A stretch of 64,000 bases of DNA from CAVSUZ01 sp963791885 (GTDB taxonomy: Bacteria > Pseudomonadota > Alphaproteobacteria > Acetobacterales > Acetobacteraceae): contig CAWBUL010000008.1 in the NCBI GenBank assembly GCA_963791885.1, forward strand, positions 248,001 to 312,000. The letters are read 5' to 3'. Below the pieces are notes generated by a model. The model did not search any database, was not told the DNA's origin, and was given only the letters and a program-made list of their open reading frames with translations. Made by a program: the position numbers and the translations under genes. Below are positions 1 through 8,595 of the stretch, piece by piece. Numbering within the stretch: the first letter of the stretch is position 1; each line of letters starts with the position of its first letter.

Positions 1-1139
1 GCCTTCAGATAGGTCTGGATCGCCGCATTCCAGGACGGCAGCAGATAGCTAACCAGCGTGGTGGAAAATCCGTTGGCGTATCCCGCGTCCTTCATCAGCG
101 CCTTGGCTTTGTCGGGATCGTATGAGTAGTCGACCGCTGCCTTGGCCTCACAGCCGAATTGCGTCGGGTAGCACGGCGCGTCGATCGGATGGCTGTCGCC
201 CTGCACCAGATTTTTTGCCATGGACGCGCGATCGACCGCGTAGGAAATCGCCTGCCGCACCTTCTGGTTTTGTAGCGGCGCGTCGTTGCCGGCACGCCCA
301 GCCGCATCCATCTGCAAATAGCCGATGCGCATTGATCCGGCGCGCAGCGCCGTCTTGCCCGGCAGATCATGCAGGCTCTGGTATTGGTCAGGATTGTATT
401 GCCAGATCCAATCCGCCTGCCCGCTGATGAAGGATGTCAGTTCACCCGCGGCATCCAACACCTCAATGATCTTCAGGTAGCGGATCGCCGGCTTGCCCTT
501 CGGACTGTCGGCATAATACCCGTCGAACCGCTCCAGATCGATCTCACTGGTGCCGTTCACATTTGTGATCTTGTAAGGCCCGGTGCCGATCGGCTGCTTG
601 GAATATCCCTCGCCGCCAACCTTCTCCCGGTACGCCTTCGGATAGATCGGCAGCACCATCGCGAAATACTCCAGCGCCGCCGGAAACACTGTCTTCAGGT
701 GAATTCGCACCTGCGACGGTCCCAGCTTTTCCGCGTGGTCGATGAAGACGAAGTTGCTCGGCACCAGCACCTTCGGATCGTGCAGGATGGTATCGAAGGT
801 ATAGACCACGTCGTCTGCGCTGAACGCGTCGCCGTTATGGAACTTCACGCCATCACGCAGCGTGAAATCAAGCGTCTTCGGGTCCTGCCATTTCCATTCA
901 GTCGCCAGCGCCGGTACGATCTTGAAGGTGTGCGGATCGCGATAGACCAGCGTGTCCCACGCCTCGTGCGCGACGATCAGCCCGGTACGCAGGCTGTTGC
1001 GATACGGATCGACGTCCGGGATGGCATCCCGCCACGTGACGGTCATTGTGTCGTCGTCCTTGCTGGCGCGTGCCGCGCCACTGAAGGATGATGCGGCGGC
1101 AACCGCCGCCGTCGCGCCAAGAAACGTCCGCCTCTTCAT
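1..1139 (-). CDS. ABC transporter substrate-binding protein, family 5 (dipeptide/nickel type), partial
   Basis: Reads in from the left edge, so the C-terminus is missing. It begins at ATG 1139 with a twin-arginine-like signal (MKRRTFLGATAAVAAASSF), then the periplasmic-binding-protein family 5 body: a 'DPYRNSLRTGLIVAHEAWDTL' type start of lobe I, 'TLRDGVKFHNGD' and 'IGTGPYK' are the usual family landmarks. It should capture a short peptide or similar solute in the periplasm and deliver it to the permease pair encoded upstream at 3082-4821. It is the last gene of a minus-strand operon, 48 bases after the second ATPase gene. The substrate cannot be read from the sequence. Confidence 0.9.
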   Translation of the reverse strand, partial: MKRRTFLGATAAVAAASSFSGAARASKDDDTMTVTWRDAIPDVDPYRNSLRTGLIVAHEAWDTLVYRDPHTFKIVPALATEWKWQDPKTLDFTLRDGVKFHNGDAFSADDVVYTFDTILHDPKVLVPSNFVFIDHAEKLGPSQVRIHLKTVFPAALEYFAMVLPIYPKAYREKVGGEGYSKQPIGTGPYKITNVNGTSEIDLERFDGYYADSPKGKPAIRYLKIIEVLDAAGELTSFISGQADWIWQYNPDQYQSLHDLPGKTALRAGSMRIGYLQMDAAGRAGNDAPLQNQKVRQAISYAVDRASMAKNLVQGDSHPIDAPCYPTQFGCEAKAAVDYSYDPDKAKALMKDAGYANGFSTTLVSYLLPSWNAAIQTYLK

Positions 1140-1187
1140 TTGCCTTGCCTCTCCCAGATTTTTGAAACGCTAAAAGCCCCGCCATTA

Positions 1188-2117
1188 CTACGCAAGATGG
1201 CATTCCACTTCGGCCCGCGCGGGCGGGCGTACCCGACAAATATCAATCGCTATTGGGCAACGCGGATGGAACCGGCAGCCCGGCGGAATGTTCGCCGGAT
1301 CCGGATACCCCTCACCCATTGGCACATCGGGCAATCCCAGACCGGGTTCCGGCGTCAGCACGGAGGCCAGCAGCGCCCGCGTATACGGATGCCGGGGCGC
1401 GGCAAACACCTGCTCGCCGAGACCATGCTCCACGATCCGGCCGAGGTACATCACCGCGACCTCGTCGGCGATATGCTCCACCACCGCCAGGTTATGACTG
1501 ATAAACACCAGCGTCAGATCGAATGCGGTGCGCAGGTCCATCAGTAGATTGAGGATTTGCGCCTGCACGGAGACATCCAGCGCGCTGGTCGGCTCGTCGC
1601 AGATCAGGATGCGCGGCTCCACAACCAGTGCCCGCGCGATGGCCACACGCTGCCGCTGTCCCCCTGAAAGTTGCGCCGGAAACCGCGACGCCATGTCCGC
1701 CACCAGCCCGACCTGGTCCAGCATGCGGCCGACACGACGCCGGCGCTCGGCACTCCGCACGCCCTGAGCCCGCAGCGGCAAACCAACGATCTCGCCGACA
1801 CGGGCCCGCGGGTTGAGCGAACTCATCGGATCCTGAAACACCGGCTGGATCAGCCGCGCGCGCTCCCGCCGGTCCATCACCCGCAGATCGTGGCCCGCGA
1901 CGCGTATCGTACCGCTGCTTGGCGGAAGCAGTCCGAGCAGCATGCGCGCAAGCGTGCTTTTGCCGCAGCCGGATTCACCGACGATGCCGATGGCGCGGCC
2001 TTCGTCCACGCGCAAGCTGATGTCATCGACCGCAGACACCCGCCGCGGCGCGCCGAAAATCCCCTGACGTTGATCGAAGACGCGGGACAGCCCGACCGTC
2101 TCGATCGCCCAATTCAC
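1188..2117 (-). CDS. ABC transporter ATP-binding protein, OppF/DppF type
   Basis: ATPase subunit powering the peptide-type importer at the inner face of the membrane. Walker A (GESGCGKST), the signature LSGGQRQR and Walker B (ILICDEP) are all visible, and the C-terminus carries the Cys-containing oligopeptide-transporter tail (PGCRFHPRCP) typical of the family. I place the start at GTG 2117 because it overlaps the stop of the preceding ATPase gene in a GTGA arrangement; an open frame extends further upstream to 2240 but runs through the C-terminus of the neighbour and is unlikely to be used. About 309 residues, normal for OppF/DppF. Confidence 0.9.
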   Translation of the reverse strand: MNWAIETVGLSRVFDQRQGIFGAPRRVSAVDDISLRVDEGRAIGIVGESGCGKSTLARMLLGLLPPSSGTIRVAGHDLRVMDRRERARLIQPVFQDPMSSLNPRARVGEIVGLPLRAQGVRSAERRRRVGRMLDQVGLVADMASRFPAQLSGGQRQRVAIARALVVEPRILICDEPTSALDVSVQAQILNLLMDLRTAFDLTLVFISHNLAVVEHIADEVAVMYLGRIVEHGLGEQVFAAPRHPYTRALLASVLTPEPGLGLPDVPMGEGYPDPANIPPGCRFHPRCPIAIDICRVRPPARAEVECHLA

Positions 2118-3085
2118 GACGCGCGCATCCAACCCCGCGGTAACCGGCAGGCATAGCGATGATCGCCGCCGAGTGCGTGTTCCGGCACCACGTCGGCGCA
2201 GGCAGGAATGGCGTGTGAGCAACGGTCGCGGAACGCGCATCCGGTAAAATCAGAGCGGATCCTGGGTACCACGCCTGGAATGCTGCCCAACTTCTCGCCA
2301 CGCCGCACCTTTCCGGGCACAGGGATGGAGGCGAGCAACCCGCGCGTATAGGGATGGTGCGGTTCGGCGAATACGGACCGCACCGGACCACTCTCCACGA
2401 TACGGCCCGCGTACATCACGCTCACCCGGTCCGCCACGCGCGCAACCACACCCAGATCGTGCGTGATCAGCAGAACGGCCAATCCCATCTCCCGCTGAAT
2501 ATCGGCCAGCAGTCGCAAGATCTGTGCCTGCACCGTGACGTCCAGCGCGGTGGTGGGTTCGTCGGCGATCAGCAGATCCGGTTCGCAGAGCAGCGCGGTG
2601 GCGATCATGACCCGCTGGCGCAGGCCGCCGGATAATTGGTGCGGAAACTGCCCGAGCCGCATTGCCGGCGCCGTCACGCCGACACGCTCCAGCATGGCGA
2701 TCGCGCGGTCCGCGGCATCGGCGCGCGAAGCGCCGCGATGCCGCCGCAGCACCTCGGTCATCTGCGAGCCCACCGTGTACGCCGGGTTCAAACTGGTCAT
2801 CGGCTCCTGGAAGATCATCGCCATGCGATCGCCGCGCAGGCGCGCCATGCCATGCTCTTTCAGCCCACCGATCTCCGCACCGTCGAAGGCGATGCGCCGC
2901 GCTGTGCGGCGGGCGCGGCGGGGCAGCAATCGCATCACCGCCAGCGCCGAGACCGACTTGCCGCAGCCCGATTCCCCGACCAGGCAATGTGTCTGGCCGC
3001 GCTCCACGCTGAGATCGATACCTCGCACGGCTTCGGTTTCGCCAAAGCCGATGCGCAGTTCCTCGATCTCGAGCACCGCGCTCAT
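2114..3085 (-). CDS. ABC transporter ATP-binding protein, OppD/DppD type
   Basis: First ATPase of the importer, 323 residues from ATG 3085 (MSAVLEIEELRIGFG). Walker A GESGCGKS, signature LSGGLRQR, Walker B LLIADEPT, and a C-terminal oligopeptide-transporter extension with CAFRDRC are present. The ATG overlaps the expected stop of the upstream permease gene (ATGA). In the sequence as given, the permease frame reads straight into this gene because of a one-base insertion, giving an apparent 641-residue fusion; I regard the two as separate genes. Pairs with the OppF-type ATPase downstream. Confidence 0.9.
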   Translation of the reverse strand: MSAVLEIEELRIGFGETEAVRGIDLSVERGQTHCLVGESGCGKSVSALAVMRLLPRRARRTARRIAFDGAEIGGLKEHGMARLRGDRMAMIFQEPMTSLNPAYTVGSQMTEVLRRHRGASRADAADRAIAMLERVGVTAPAMRLGQFPHQLSGGLRQRVMIATALLCEPDLLIADEPTTALDVTVQAQILRLLADIQREMGLAVLLITHDLGVVARVADRVSVMYAGRIVESGPVRSVFAEPHHPYTRGLLASIPVPGKVRRGEKLGSIPGVVPRIRSDFTGCAFRDRCSHAIPACADVVPEHALGGDHRYACRLPRGWMRAS

Positions 3086-3907
3086 TGTTCGGTGCGCGCG
3101 CCCAGACGGTCTCGCAGCCCATCGCCGAGCAGGTTGATGCCCAGTACCGAGGATCAGCAGCGCGATGCCGGGGATTTCGATGACCCAGGGCTTGAAGAAC
3201 ATGTAGTCCTTCGCCTCGGCAATCATCAGCCCCCAGGACGGCAGCGGCGGCGGCACGCCGAGGCCCAGGAAGGACAGCGCTGCCTCCAGCAGAATGGCGA
3301 TGGCCATGTCGATAGTTGCGATCACGACAAGATGGTGAGCGATGTTCGGCAAGACTTCGCCCAAAATGACCCGAAGCTGCGAGCAGCCGGCGGCCCACGC
3401 GGCGGCGATGTAATCGAGCCCGCACACCTGGCGCGTCACCGCCCGCGACACAATTGCGAACCGCTCCCACAGCAGCAGGCCGATGGTCAGTACCACCACC
3501 CACAGCGAACTGCCGACCATGAAAACGACAGTCAGCGCCACCAGGATTAGGGGAATCGCCAGGCGACAGGAAACGACGAACATCACCACCGCGTCGGTCG
3601 TTCCGCCGAAATAGCCGCCCAGCACGCCCAGCGTGGTGCCGATCAGCCCCGACAGGATGATCGTGGATAGGCCGATCAGCATGGAGATACGCGCACCCAG
3701 GATCAAACGCGACAGGTAGTCTCGCCCCAGCCCGTCGGTGCCCAGCCAGTGCGCGGGCGACCCACCCGGCAACCACGCCGGCGGCGTGTAGCGATGACTC
3801 AGGTCCTGCGCGAACGGGCTGTGCGGCATCAGCCAGGGCGCGAACAGCGCCACCACCGCCGCGAACAGCACAATGGCCGCGCCGGTGTACAGCGTGACCC
3901 GCCGCAT
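3082..3907 (-). pseudogene. ABC transporter permease, DppC/OppC type, with a 1-base frameshift near its end
   Basis: Inner-membrane permease with an N-terminal helix (MRRVTLYTGAAIVLFAAVVA), the N-terminal OppC-type domain with LGTDGLGRDYLSR, and a complete binding-protein-dependent permease domain with EAA-like loop. Starts at ATG 3907, overlapping the stop of the upstream permease (TGATG). After ...PGIALLIL the frame is lost: dropping one of the two C's at plus-strand 3147-3148 restores the usual ending (VLGINLLGDGLRDRLG) and a stop at 3082-3084 overlapping the next ATG. Only the last 20 or so residues are affected, so this may be a sequencing error and the gene functional. Confidence 0.85.
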
Positions 3908-4821
3908 CAGCCGCGCAACCTTGGATCGAGCAGTGCGCCCGCAAGGTCGGACAGCAGAGTCAGCCCGACGAAGATCACGGCGAACAGCAGCACCACGGCT
4001 TGCACGACGGGAAAATCGCCCTTCCCGATCGACTCCCACGCCAGGTAGCCGACGCCGCGCACGTTGAATACGACCTCGGTCACCACCGAGCCGCCGAGAA
4101 TAAATCCCAACTGCACGGCCGATACGGCAACAACCGGCATCGCGGCGTTACGGAACGCATGCTTCAGAATGATCGAGGCACGCGACAGCCCCTTCGCCCG
4201 TGCCGTGCGCACGTAATCTGCCCGCAGCGCATCCACCATCCCGCCCCGGGTCAGCCGCAGCATCACCGGAATGGCCACGAAGGACAGCACGAACGACGGC
4301 AGGACGTAGCCCTTCCAGGTCGAGAGCCCGGCGATGGGCAGCCAGCGCAGATCGATGCCGAACCAGATGATCAGCATCAGCCCCAGCCAGAAGCTCGGCA
4401 CCGCCTGTCCGATCAGCGCGACCAGACCCGAGGCCGTGTCGATCCAGGTGCCCTCATACAGTGCCGCCACGATCCCTAGCGGCACCGCAACGACAATGGC
4501 GATGCTGATCGCGATCGCCCCCAGCCGCAGCGTCACCGGCAAATGTGAGGCGATCAGCGACGATACGGACTGATGATACAGGTAGGAGCTGCCCAGATCG
4601 CCATGCGCCGCGCGATCCGCCCAAGCGGCGAACTGCACAGGCAGTGGCCGGTCCAGCCCTAGCTCATGCTCGATTTTGGCGACCGCCTCCGGCGAGGCAT
4701 CCGGCCCGGCCAGATTGATCGCCAGATTCCCCGACAGGCGGGACAGCGTGAAGCTGATCACCAGGACTGTCAGACAGACCAGAACCGCCAAAAGCAGGGA
4801 GCGAAGAAGGAACCGGATCAC
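3907..4821 (-). CDS. ABC transporter permease, DppB/OppB type
   Basis: First permease of the importer, 304 residues, six predicted membrane helices. N-terminal helix followed by the DppB-type periplasmic stretch (IEHELGLDRPLPVQFAAW), then the permease domain with the cytoplasmic loop (DYVRTARAKGLSR) that docks on the ATPases. Starts 6 bases after the stop of the Tim44-domain gene and overlaps the next permease by one base, so the importer genes are probably cotranscribed from upstream of 5496 or from within the Tim44 gene. Length and motifs are normal for the family. Confidence 0.92.
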   Translation of the reverse strand: MIRFLLRSLLLAVLVCLTVLVISFTLSRLSGNLAINLAGPDASPEAVAKIEHELGLDRPLPVQFAAWADRAAHGDLGSSYLYHQSVSSLIASHLPVTLRLGAIAISIAIVVAVPLGIVAALYEGTWIDTASGLVALIGQAVPSFWLGLMLIIWFGIDLRWLPIAGLSTWKGYVLPSFVLSFVAIPVMLRLTRGGMVDALRADYVRTARAKGLSRASIILKHAFRNAAMPVVAVSAVQLGFILGGSVVTEVVFNVRGVGYLAWESIGKGDFPVVQAVVLLFAVIFVGLTLLSDLAGALLDPRLRG

Positions 4822-4827
4822 TCCGGG

Positions 4828-5496
4828 TCAGCCAGGATTGACTGACACCAGCCGCCAGGCCGGATCCCGCCCGGACAGGTCGCGTTCGAACGTCCACAGA
4901 TCGACGATCTCAGTCACCGCATCCGTCCCCGCCACAATGTGCCCCTGGGTATCCTTCGTCAGGCTGATCTGATCGGATACGAAGCGAACGGTGATCTGCG
5001 CGACCGTGTTCCGCAAGGTCGCATTCTCGATCGTCGCTCCCTCGATCGACTTGATCTCGCTCGTCTGGGTGTGTCCCGCCTGCTCTCGCGCCGTGATCGC
5101 CAGGTCGAAGGAGTTGAAGACGTCATCGCCGACAAGGTTGCGAAACGCGGTCCGGTCGCCTTGCGCAAACGCAGCGACGATGATCCGGAACGCCCCCTCC
5201 GCTCCCGACAGGAACACCGCGGGATCGAACGACCGATCGATCGATCGCATGCGATCCAAGGTCTTGCCCAGCGCGCTCTGCGGATCGGGGACCGGACGCG
5301 CAGGGCCGGCGGGCGGCGGCTCCGCGCGGCCTTCAATGACAGGCCCCTGCAGGGGACCGGGCGGAATGATGTTCTGCAGCGGCGGGCGCTCAAACCCGGT
5401 ACGGCGGCCGAGGATGCTCCGCAGCCGCAGGATCAGAAACGCAGCAATCATCCCGAATAAAACCAGGTCCACCGGGAACCTGCCCACATCCATCAA
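4828..5496 (-). CDS. Tim44/TimA-like domain protein, membrane-anchored
   Basis: 222 residues. One N-terminal membrane helix (about residues 9-25), a Pro/Gly-rich linker (PPGPLQGPVIEGRAEPPPAG) and a C-terminal Tim44-like alpha+beta domain (from about residue 90: FDPAVFLSGAEGAFRIIVAAF). This is the standard alphaproteobacterial arrangement of TimA, a bacterial relative of the mitochondrial Tim44 lipid-binding domain, thought to act at the inner membrane. In many alphaproteobacteria it lies near secB or mltA; here it heads an ABC-importer operon, with only 6 bases before dppB. Function in this context is not evident. Two adjacent Met codons start the frame; either could be used. Confidence 0.8.
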   Translation of the reverse strand: MMDVGRFPVDLVLFGMIAAFLILRLRSILGRRTGFERPPLQNIIPPGPLQGPVIEGRAEPPPAGPARPVPDPQSALGKTLDRMRSIDRSFDPAVFLSGAEGAFRIIVAAFAQGDRTAFRNLVGDDVFNSFDLAITAREQAGHTQTSEIKSIEGATIENATLRNTVAQITVRFVSDQISLTKDTQGHIVAGTDAVTEIVDLWTFERDLSGRDPAWRLVSVNPG

Positions 5497-5674
5497 TCGG
5501 CCCTCCTGGCTTCAAATCTAGGGGTGCGGACGCGTGGGCACAACGCGAACCACCATCATGACGCCCCCAACCTTTTCGGGACGGAGGTGCATCGTTCGTC
5601 ATCGGCCGGTTGTGGCCCGTCTGCAATCCTGCTGTCATACGCAAAACCGGACTAGGCAAGCGGGAACAGCCCGA

Positions 5675-6397
5675 GTGCTTTTGCTTCAACGCGTAACCGT
5701 ATTCCACGACGTTCCGCCGACGGTGCTCGAGCGGATCGAGGTCGCTTGTACCCACCATACCGCGCGTGATGACGAGCGGATCTTCATGGAAGGCGATCCT
5801 GGCGACGCAGTCTACGCCGTCACCGGCGGGGAAGGACGGGTCAAGATCAGCTCGGTGTCGCGCAACAGCAAGGCGCTGCTGGCGCAGGTGTTCGGGGTCG
5901 GAGAGATATTCGGCGAAATCGCGGTGATCGACGGAAAGACCAGGACCGCGCAGGCGACCGCGGAAGGCCGCATCCAATTGCTGCGCATGCCCGGCAGTGT
6001 CTTCCTGCATGCTTTGACGACGCAGCCGGAAATCGGCGCGGCTCTATGTCGTGCCCTGTCCGAGCGTCTTCGCCGGACCTATGCCCTACTGGAGGATGCA
6101 ACCTTCGAACCTGTGGAAGTCCGCTTCGCGCGACAGGTGCTGTATCTGGCGCGTTCCGGCTCTCGCCAGACCGAACAAGGCCTGCGATTGATCGGCCGAT
6201 TCCGCCAGTCAGACTTAGCAGACCTGCTCGGCACCACCACACGCAGCATTATCACCATCCTGAACGCCTGGCGTGCCAGCGGCATCGTGATTTACGACGC
6301 CGAAAAGGGGCTGTTGACCATCGCTCGGCAGAAAGTGCTGGACGCCCTGGTGTCCGGGGAGATCGAACCTGGGAATATCCCGCCGCCTGCCACGTAG
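5675..6397 (+). CDS. Crp/Fnr family transcriptional regulator
   Basis: Cyclic-nucleotide-binding-like sensor domain (about residues 8-125, with GDPGDAVYAV and GEIFGEIAVIDG) followed by a Crp-type winged helix (FRQSDLADLLGTTTRSIITI). I chose GTG 5675, preceded by GGGA, because the family normally begins near 'LLLQRVTVFHDVP'; an open frame reaches back to 5534 but that extension is Cys/Arg-rich and looks non-coding. There is no N-terminal four-Cys cluster, so it is not an oxygen-sensing FNR proper. It lies 55 bases before the ECF sigma gene, and its 3' end contains the candidate promoter for that gene. Effector unknown. Confidence 0.85.
   Translation: MLLLQRVTVFHDVPPTVLERIEVACTHHTARDDERIFMEGDPGDAVYAVTGGEGRVKISSVSRNSKALLAQVFGVGEIFGEIAVIDGKTRTAQATAEGRIQLLRMPGSVFLHALTTQPEIGAALCRALSERLRRTYALLEDATFEPVEVRFARQVLYLARSGSRQTEQGLRLIGRFRQSDLADLLGTTTRSIITILNAWRASGIVIYDAEKGLLTIARQKVLDALVSGEIEPGNIPPPAT
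6372..6396 (+). promoter_or_regulatory. Candidate ECF-sigma promoter ahead of the first sigma gene
   Basis: GGAATAT (6372-6378), 14-base spacer, CGTA (6393-6396), about 57 bases before the sigma start. Spacing is identical to the motifs at 7834-7858 and, on the other strand, 40538-40562. GGAA.. and CGT. are the usual -35 and -10 shapes for ECF sigma factors, so this would be autoregulation. It lies inside the last codons of the Crp/Fnr gene. Prediction only. Confidence 0.5.
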
Positions 6398-6452
6398 ATC
6401 GCAGCGCAGGGACGAAATGATCCGTGCCATGGCATAGGGACGCGAGGCCAGA

Positions 6453-6956
6453 GTGACGGCGCTTGCCAGACTGCAGGAGAATATCCCGGCCCTGCGCCGC
6501 TATGCCTGGACCTTGCTACGCGACTCCGCCGAGGCCGACGATCTCGTCCAGGATTGCCTGCTTCGCGCGGTCGAGCGCATCGATACCGTGCGCACCGAAG
6601 ACGAATTGCGGCCCTGGCTCTTCACCATCATGCACAATCTATCCGTCAGCCGCTGGCGCCGGCGGCAGGTACGACGCCGCGTCATCTCGGACGATCCCGA
6701 GGCCGACGGCTCCGTCGCCCCGTCCCAGTTCGCCACCGCGGAGATGCGCGCCCTGCTCCTCGCGCTGGATGACCTGCCTGAAGATCAGCGCAATGTCTTA
6801 ATCCTGGTCGCGATAGAAGGGTTTCAGTACGGCGACGTTGCACGAATGCTCGGCATACCGCTGGGCACCGTCATGTCCCGGCTGAGCCGCGCGCGGGATC
6901 GGCTGCGGGAGGTTACCGAAGGCAAGGAACGGCCCATGCTGCGGAGGGTCAAATGA
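6453..6956 (+). CDS. RNA polymerase sigma factor, ECF family
   Basis: 167 residues from GTG 6453. Region 2 (RRYAWTLLRDSAEADDLVQD; RPWLFTIMHNL) and region 4 (LDDLPEDQRNVLILVAIEGF; YGDVARMLGIPLGTVMSRLS) are both present, with nothing between them, as in ordinary ECF factors. The stop overlaps the anti-sigma start (ATGA). The downstream exported protein, cytochrome b and molybdoenzyme are the obvious targets by position and by the shared upstream motif. Closely similar in layout and ending (both finish LRRVK) to the second sigma factor at 39394-39903. Confidence 0.92.
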   Translation: MTALARLQENIPALRRYAWTLLRDSAEADDLVQDCLLRAVERIDTVRTEDELRPWLFTIMHNLSVSRWRRRQVRRRVISDDPEADGSVAPSQFATAEMRALLLALDDLPEDQRNVLILVAIEGFQYGDVARMLGIPLGTVMSRLSRARDRLREVTEGKERPMLRRVK

Positions 6957-7747
6957 ACAGCAGCGCCCGTCCGATCACCGAGGAAGACTTGCACGCCTAT
7001 GTTGACGGTTTCCTCGACTCCGAGCGCCACATTGCCGTTGAACGTTACCTGGCCGAACACCCTGAGGCCGCCGCGCGGCTGAGCGCTTGGCAAGACGTGA
7101 CGCGGCGCCTGCGTGACGCTGTCGCCTGGAAGGCAAACGAGCCCGTGCCCGCCGCGCTGAATGTCGATCGTCTGGTGCAGGCACGGTTGGGGCGCCGTTG
7201 GACATCCCGGCGCTGGGGATTGTGGAACGTGGCCGCCAGTATCGTCCTCGCCTTGGCAATTGGCGCGGGCGGTGGCTGGCTGGCTCATGGCCCCCGCATG
7301 CCTGGTGGTGTCGCCGCGGTGGGGATCGAAGCGGCGTCGGCCTATCGCGTGTTCGCTAGCGATGAGATCCGCGCGCCGGAACTCGGGCCGGAGCGTCGCG
7401 CCGAATTGATCGATTGGGCGTCCAGGCAATTCGGTCGCAAAATTGTACCGCCGGATCTGTCCCGCGCAGGCTTCACCTTCGAGGGGGGACGGCGCCTCGC
7501 CACCGCCTACGGACCGGCCTGCATGTTCTTCTACAGGAATGCGGAAGGCCGGCGCATTTCCGTTTTCGTCCGCCCGATGATCCAGCGGGACATGAGCGCG
7601 CCGATGCGTCCCATGCAGCAGAGCGACGCGGCCGGGTATGTCTGGGCACGCGACGGTCTGGGCTATGGCGTGGTCACGGGAAGTCCGATGAAGTCGCTGC
7701 ACAACCTGTCCAACACCGTGCGCGCCGCGATGCCGGATGGTATTTGA
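6953..7747 (+). CDS. Transmembrane anti-sigma factor
   Basis: 264 residues. N-terminal anti-sigma domain (EEDLHAYVDGFLDSERHIAV), one membrane helix (about residues 91-112: WNVAASIVLALAIGAGGGWLA) and a periplasmic domain of about 145 residues. It would hold the upstream sigma factor at the membrane and release it on an envelope signal. The periplasmic domain is clearly related to that of the second anti-sigma (38609-39397): both share a 'YxVFAxD', a 'PDLSRxG' and a '(V/L)RPM' block in the same order. No zinc-binding HxxxCxxC motif is seen in the N-terminal domain. Confidence 0.88.
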   Translation: MNSSARPITEEDLHAYVDGFLDSERHIAVERYLAEHPEAAARLSAWQDVTRRLRDAVAWKANEPVPAALNVDRLVQARLGRRWTSRRWGLWNVAASIVLALAIGAGGGWLAHGPRMPGGVAAVGIEAASAYRVFASDEIRAPELGPERRAELIDWASRQFGRKIVPPDLSRAGFTFEGGRRLATAYGPACMFFYRNAEGRRISVFVRPMIQRDMSAPMRPMQQSDAAGYVWARDGLGYGVVTGSPMKSLHNLSNTVRAAMPDGI

Positions 7748-7833
7748 TCCGTCCACCGTCATGGCCGGAAGGCCGGCCATCCATGGTTTACTTCTTCTCT
7801 GCAGCGCATGCGGATCCTTTCATCCGACGCTCC

Positions 7834-7858
7834 GGAATAACCGATCTCCTCCCGCGTC
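7834..7858 (+). promoter_or_regulatory. Candidate ECF-sigma promoter ahead of the exported protein and redox genes
   Basis: GGAATAA (7834-7840), 14-base spacer, CGTC (7855-7858), 33 bases before the ATG at 7892. The same hexamer and spacing occur on the minus strand before the yceI gene of the second ECF module. It lies in a 144-base gap after the anti-sigma gene and would drive 7892-9959 separately from the sigma operon. Confidence 0.55.
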
Positions 7859-7891
7859 CCACGGGCATCGGCAACAACCGTGGGAGCCACC

Positions 7892-8581
7892 ATGCCGCGT
7901 ATCATTCCCTTGACAGTCGCATTCGGCGCCTGTCTGATTTCGACCGCAACCATCGCCGCGCCGGTGCCGCAGCGTGTACGCGGCACGATCAATTCCGTCT
8001 CGCCCACAGCCTTGACTGTGCGGACCACCAGCGGCTCCGACGTCGCCGTCGGGTTGAATGATCAGACCCACTATCTGCAGCTCGCTCCCTCGACCCTGAG
8101 TAAGGTCGATCCCGGCAGCTATATCGGCACTGCTACCAAAAGCATCGGTGATCAGCTCATCGCGCTGGAGGTCGTGATCTTTCCACCTGCGCTGCGCGGC
8201 ACCGGCGAAGGCCATTACGGTTGGGATCGCATTCCCGATACGACATTGTCGGGCCACGCCACCACCGCCAGCAGCATGACCAACGGCACCGTCTCCGTGG
8301 CCCCAGCCACCACGGCGGAAACAGTGAACAGCAGCATGACAAACGGCACGGTGTCATCCGCCGGTGAGTCGCAGGGCGCCAAGCAGATCACCGTCACTTA
8401 TAAAGGCGGCAAGCAGACCGTCCTGGTACCGCCGACCGCGCCCATCGTCGCCTACCAGAATGGCAACAAGGCGGAGCTGAAGCCCGGCACCAGCGTCTTC
8501 ATCAACGCAGTGCGCGATGGTGATACTTTGACCGCGCGCGCCGTCGCCGTCGGCATCGACGGTGTGAAGCCGCCGATGTGA
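7892..8581 (+). CDS. Exported protein of unknown function with a duplicated SSMTNGTVS motif
   Basis: About 229 residues from ATG 7892, preceded by GGGAG. Signal peptide (MPRIIPLTVAFGACLISTATIAA), then two beta-rich halves with an RGTINSVSPTALTVRTTSG block of the kind seen in DUF5666-like domains, separated by a low-complexity linker in which SSMTNGTVS occurs twice (around 8271-8300 and 8331-8360). The stop is followed 14 bases later by the cytochrome b start. Its position matches the periplasmic partner in sigma-controlled MsrP-type clusters of other proteobacteria, but it is not notably methionine-rich, so I do not call it MrpX. Function unknown. Confidence 0.75.
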   Translation: MPRIIPLTVAFGACLISTATIAAPVPQRVRGTINSVSPTALTVRTTSGSDVAVGLNDQTHYLQLAPSTLSKVDPGSYIGTATKSIGDQLIALEVVIFPPALRGTGEGHYGWDRIPDTTLSGHATTASSMTNGTVSVAPATTAETVNSSMTNGTVSSAGESQGAKQITVTYKGGKQTVLVPPTAPIVAYQNGNKAELKPGTSVFINAVRDGDTLTARAVAVGIDGVKPPM

Positions 8582-8595
8582 CGGAGAGGATGGCC

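Noticed and set aside
2250..3944. A 564-codon frame overlapping the importer genes on the same strand
   Set aside because: Shadow frame of the permease and ATPase genes, with no motifs.
2114..4039. A 641-residue permease-ATPase fusion protein
   Set aside because: It arises from one extra base at 3147-3148; the corrected frame gives a normal permease end overlapping the ATPase ATG.
5675..6397. Calling the Crp/Fnr protein an oxygen-sensing FNR that binds the box at 57233
   Set aside because: It lacks the N-terminal cysteine cluster; the recognition helix does not allow a firm match.
7892..8581. Calling the exported protein MrpX
   Set aside because: Methionine content is ordinary and the length is greater than for the methionine-rich peptide.
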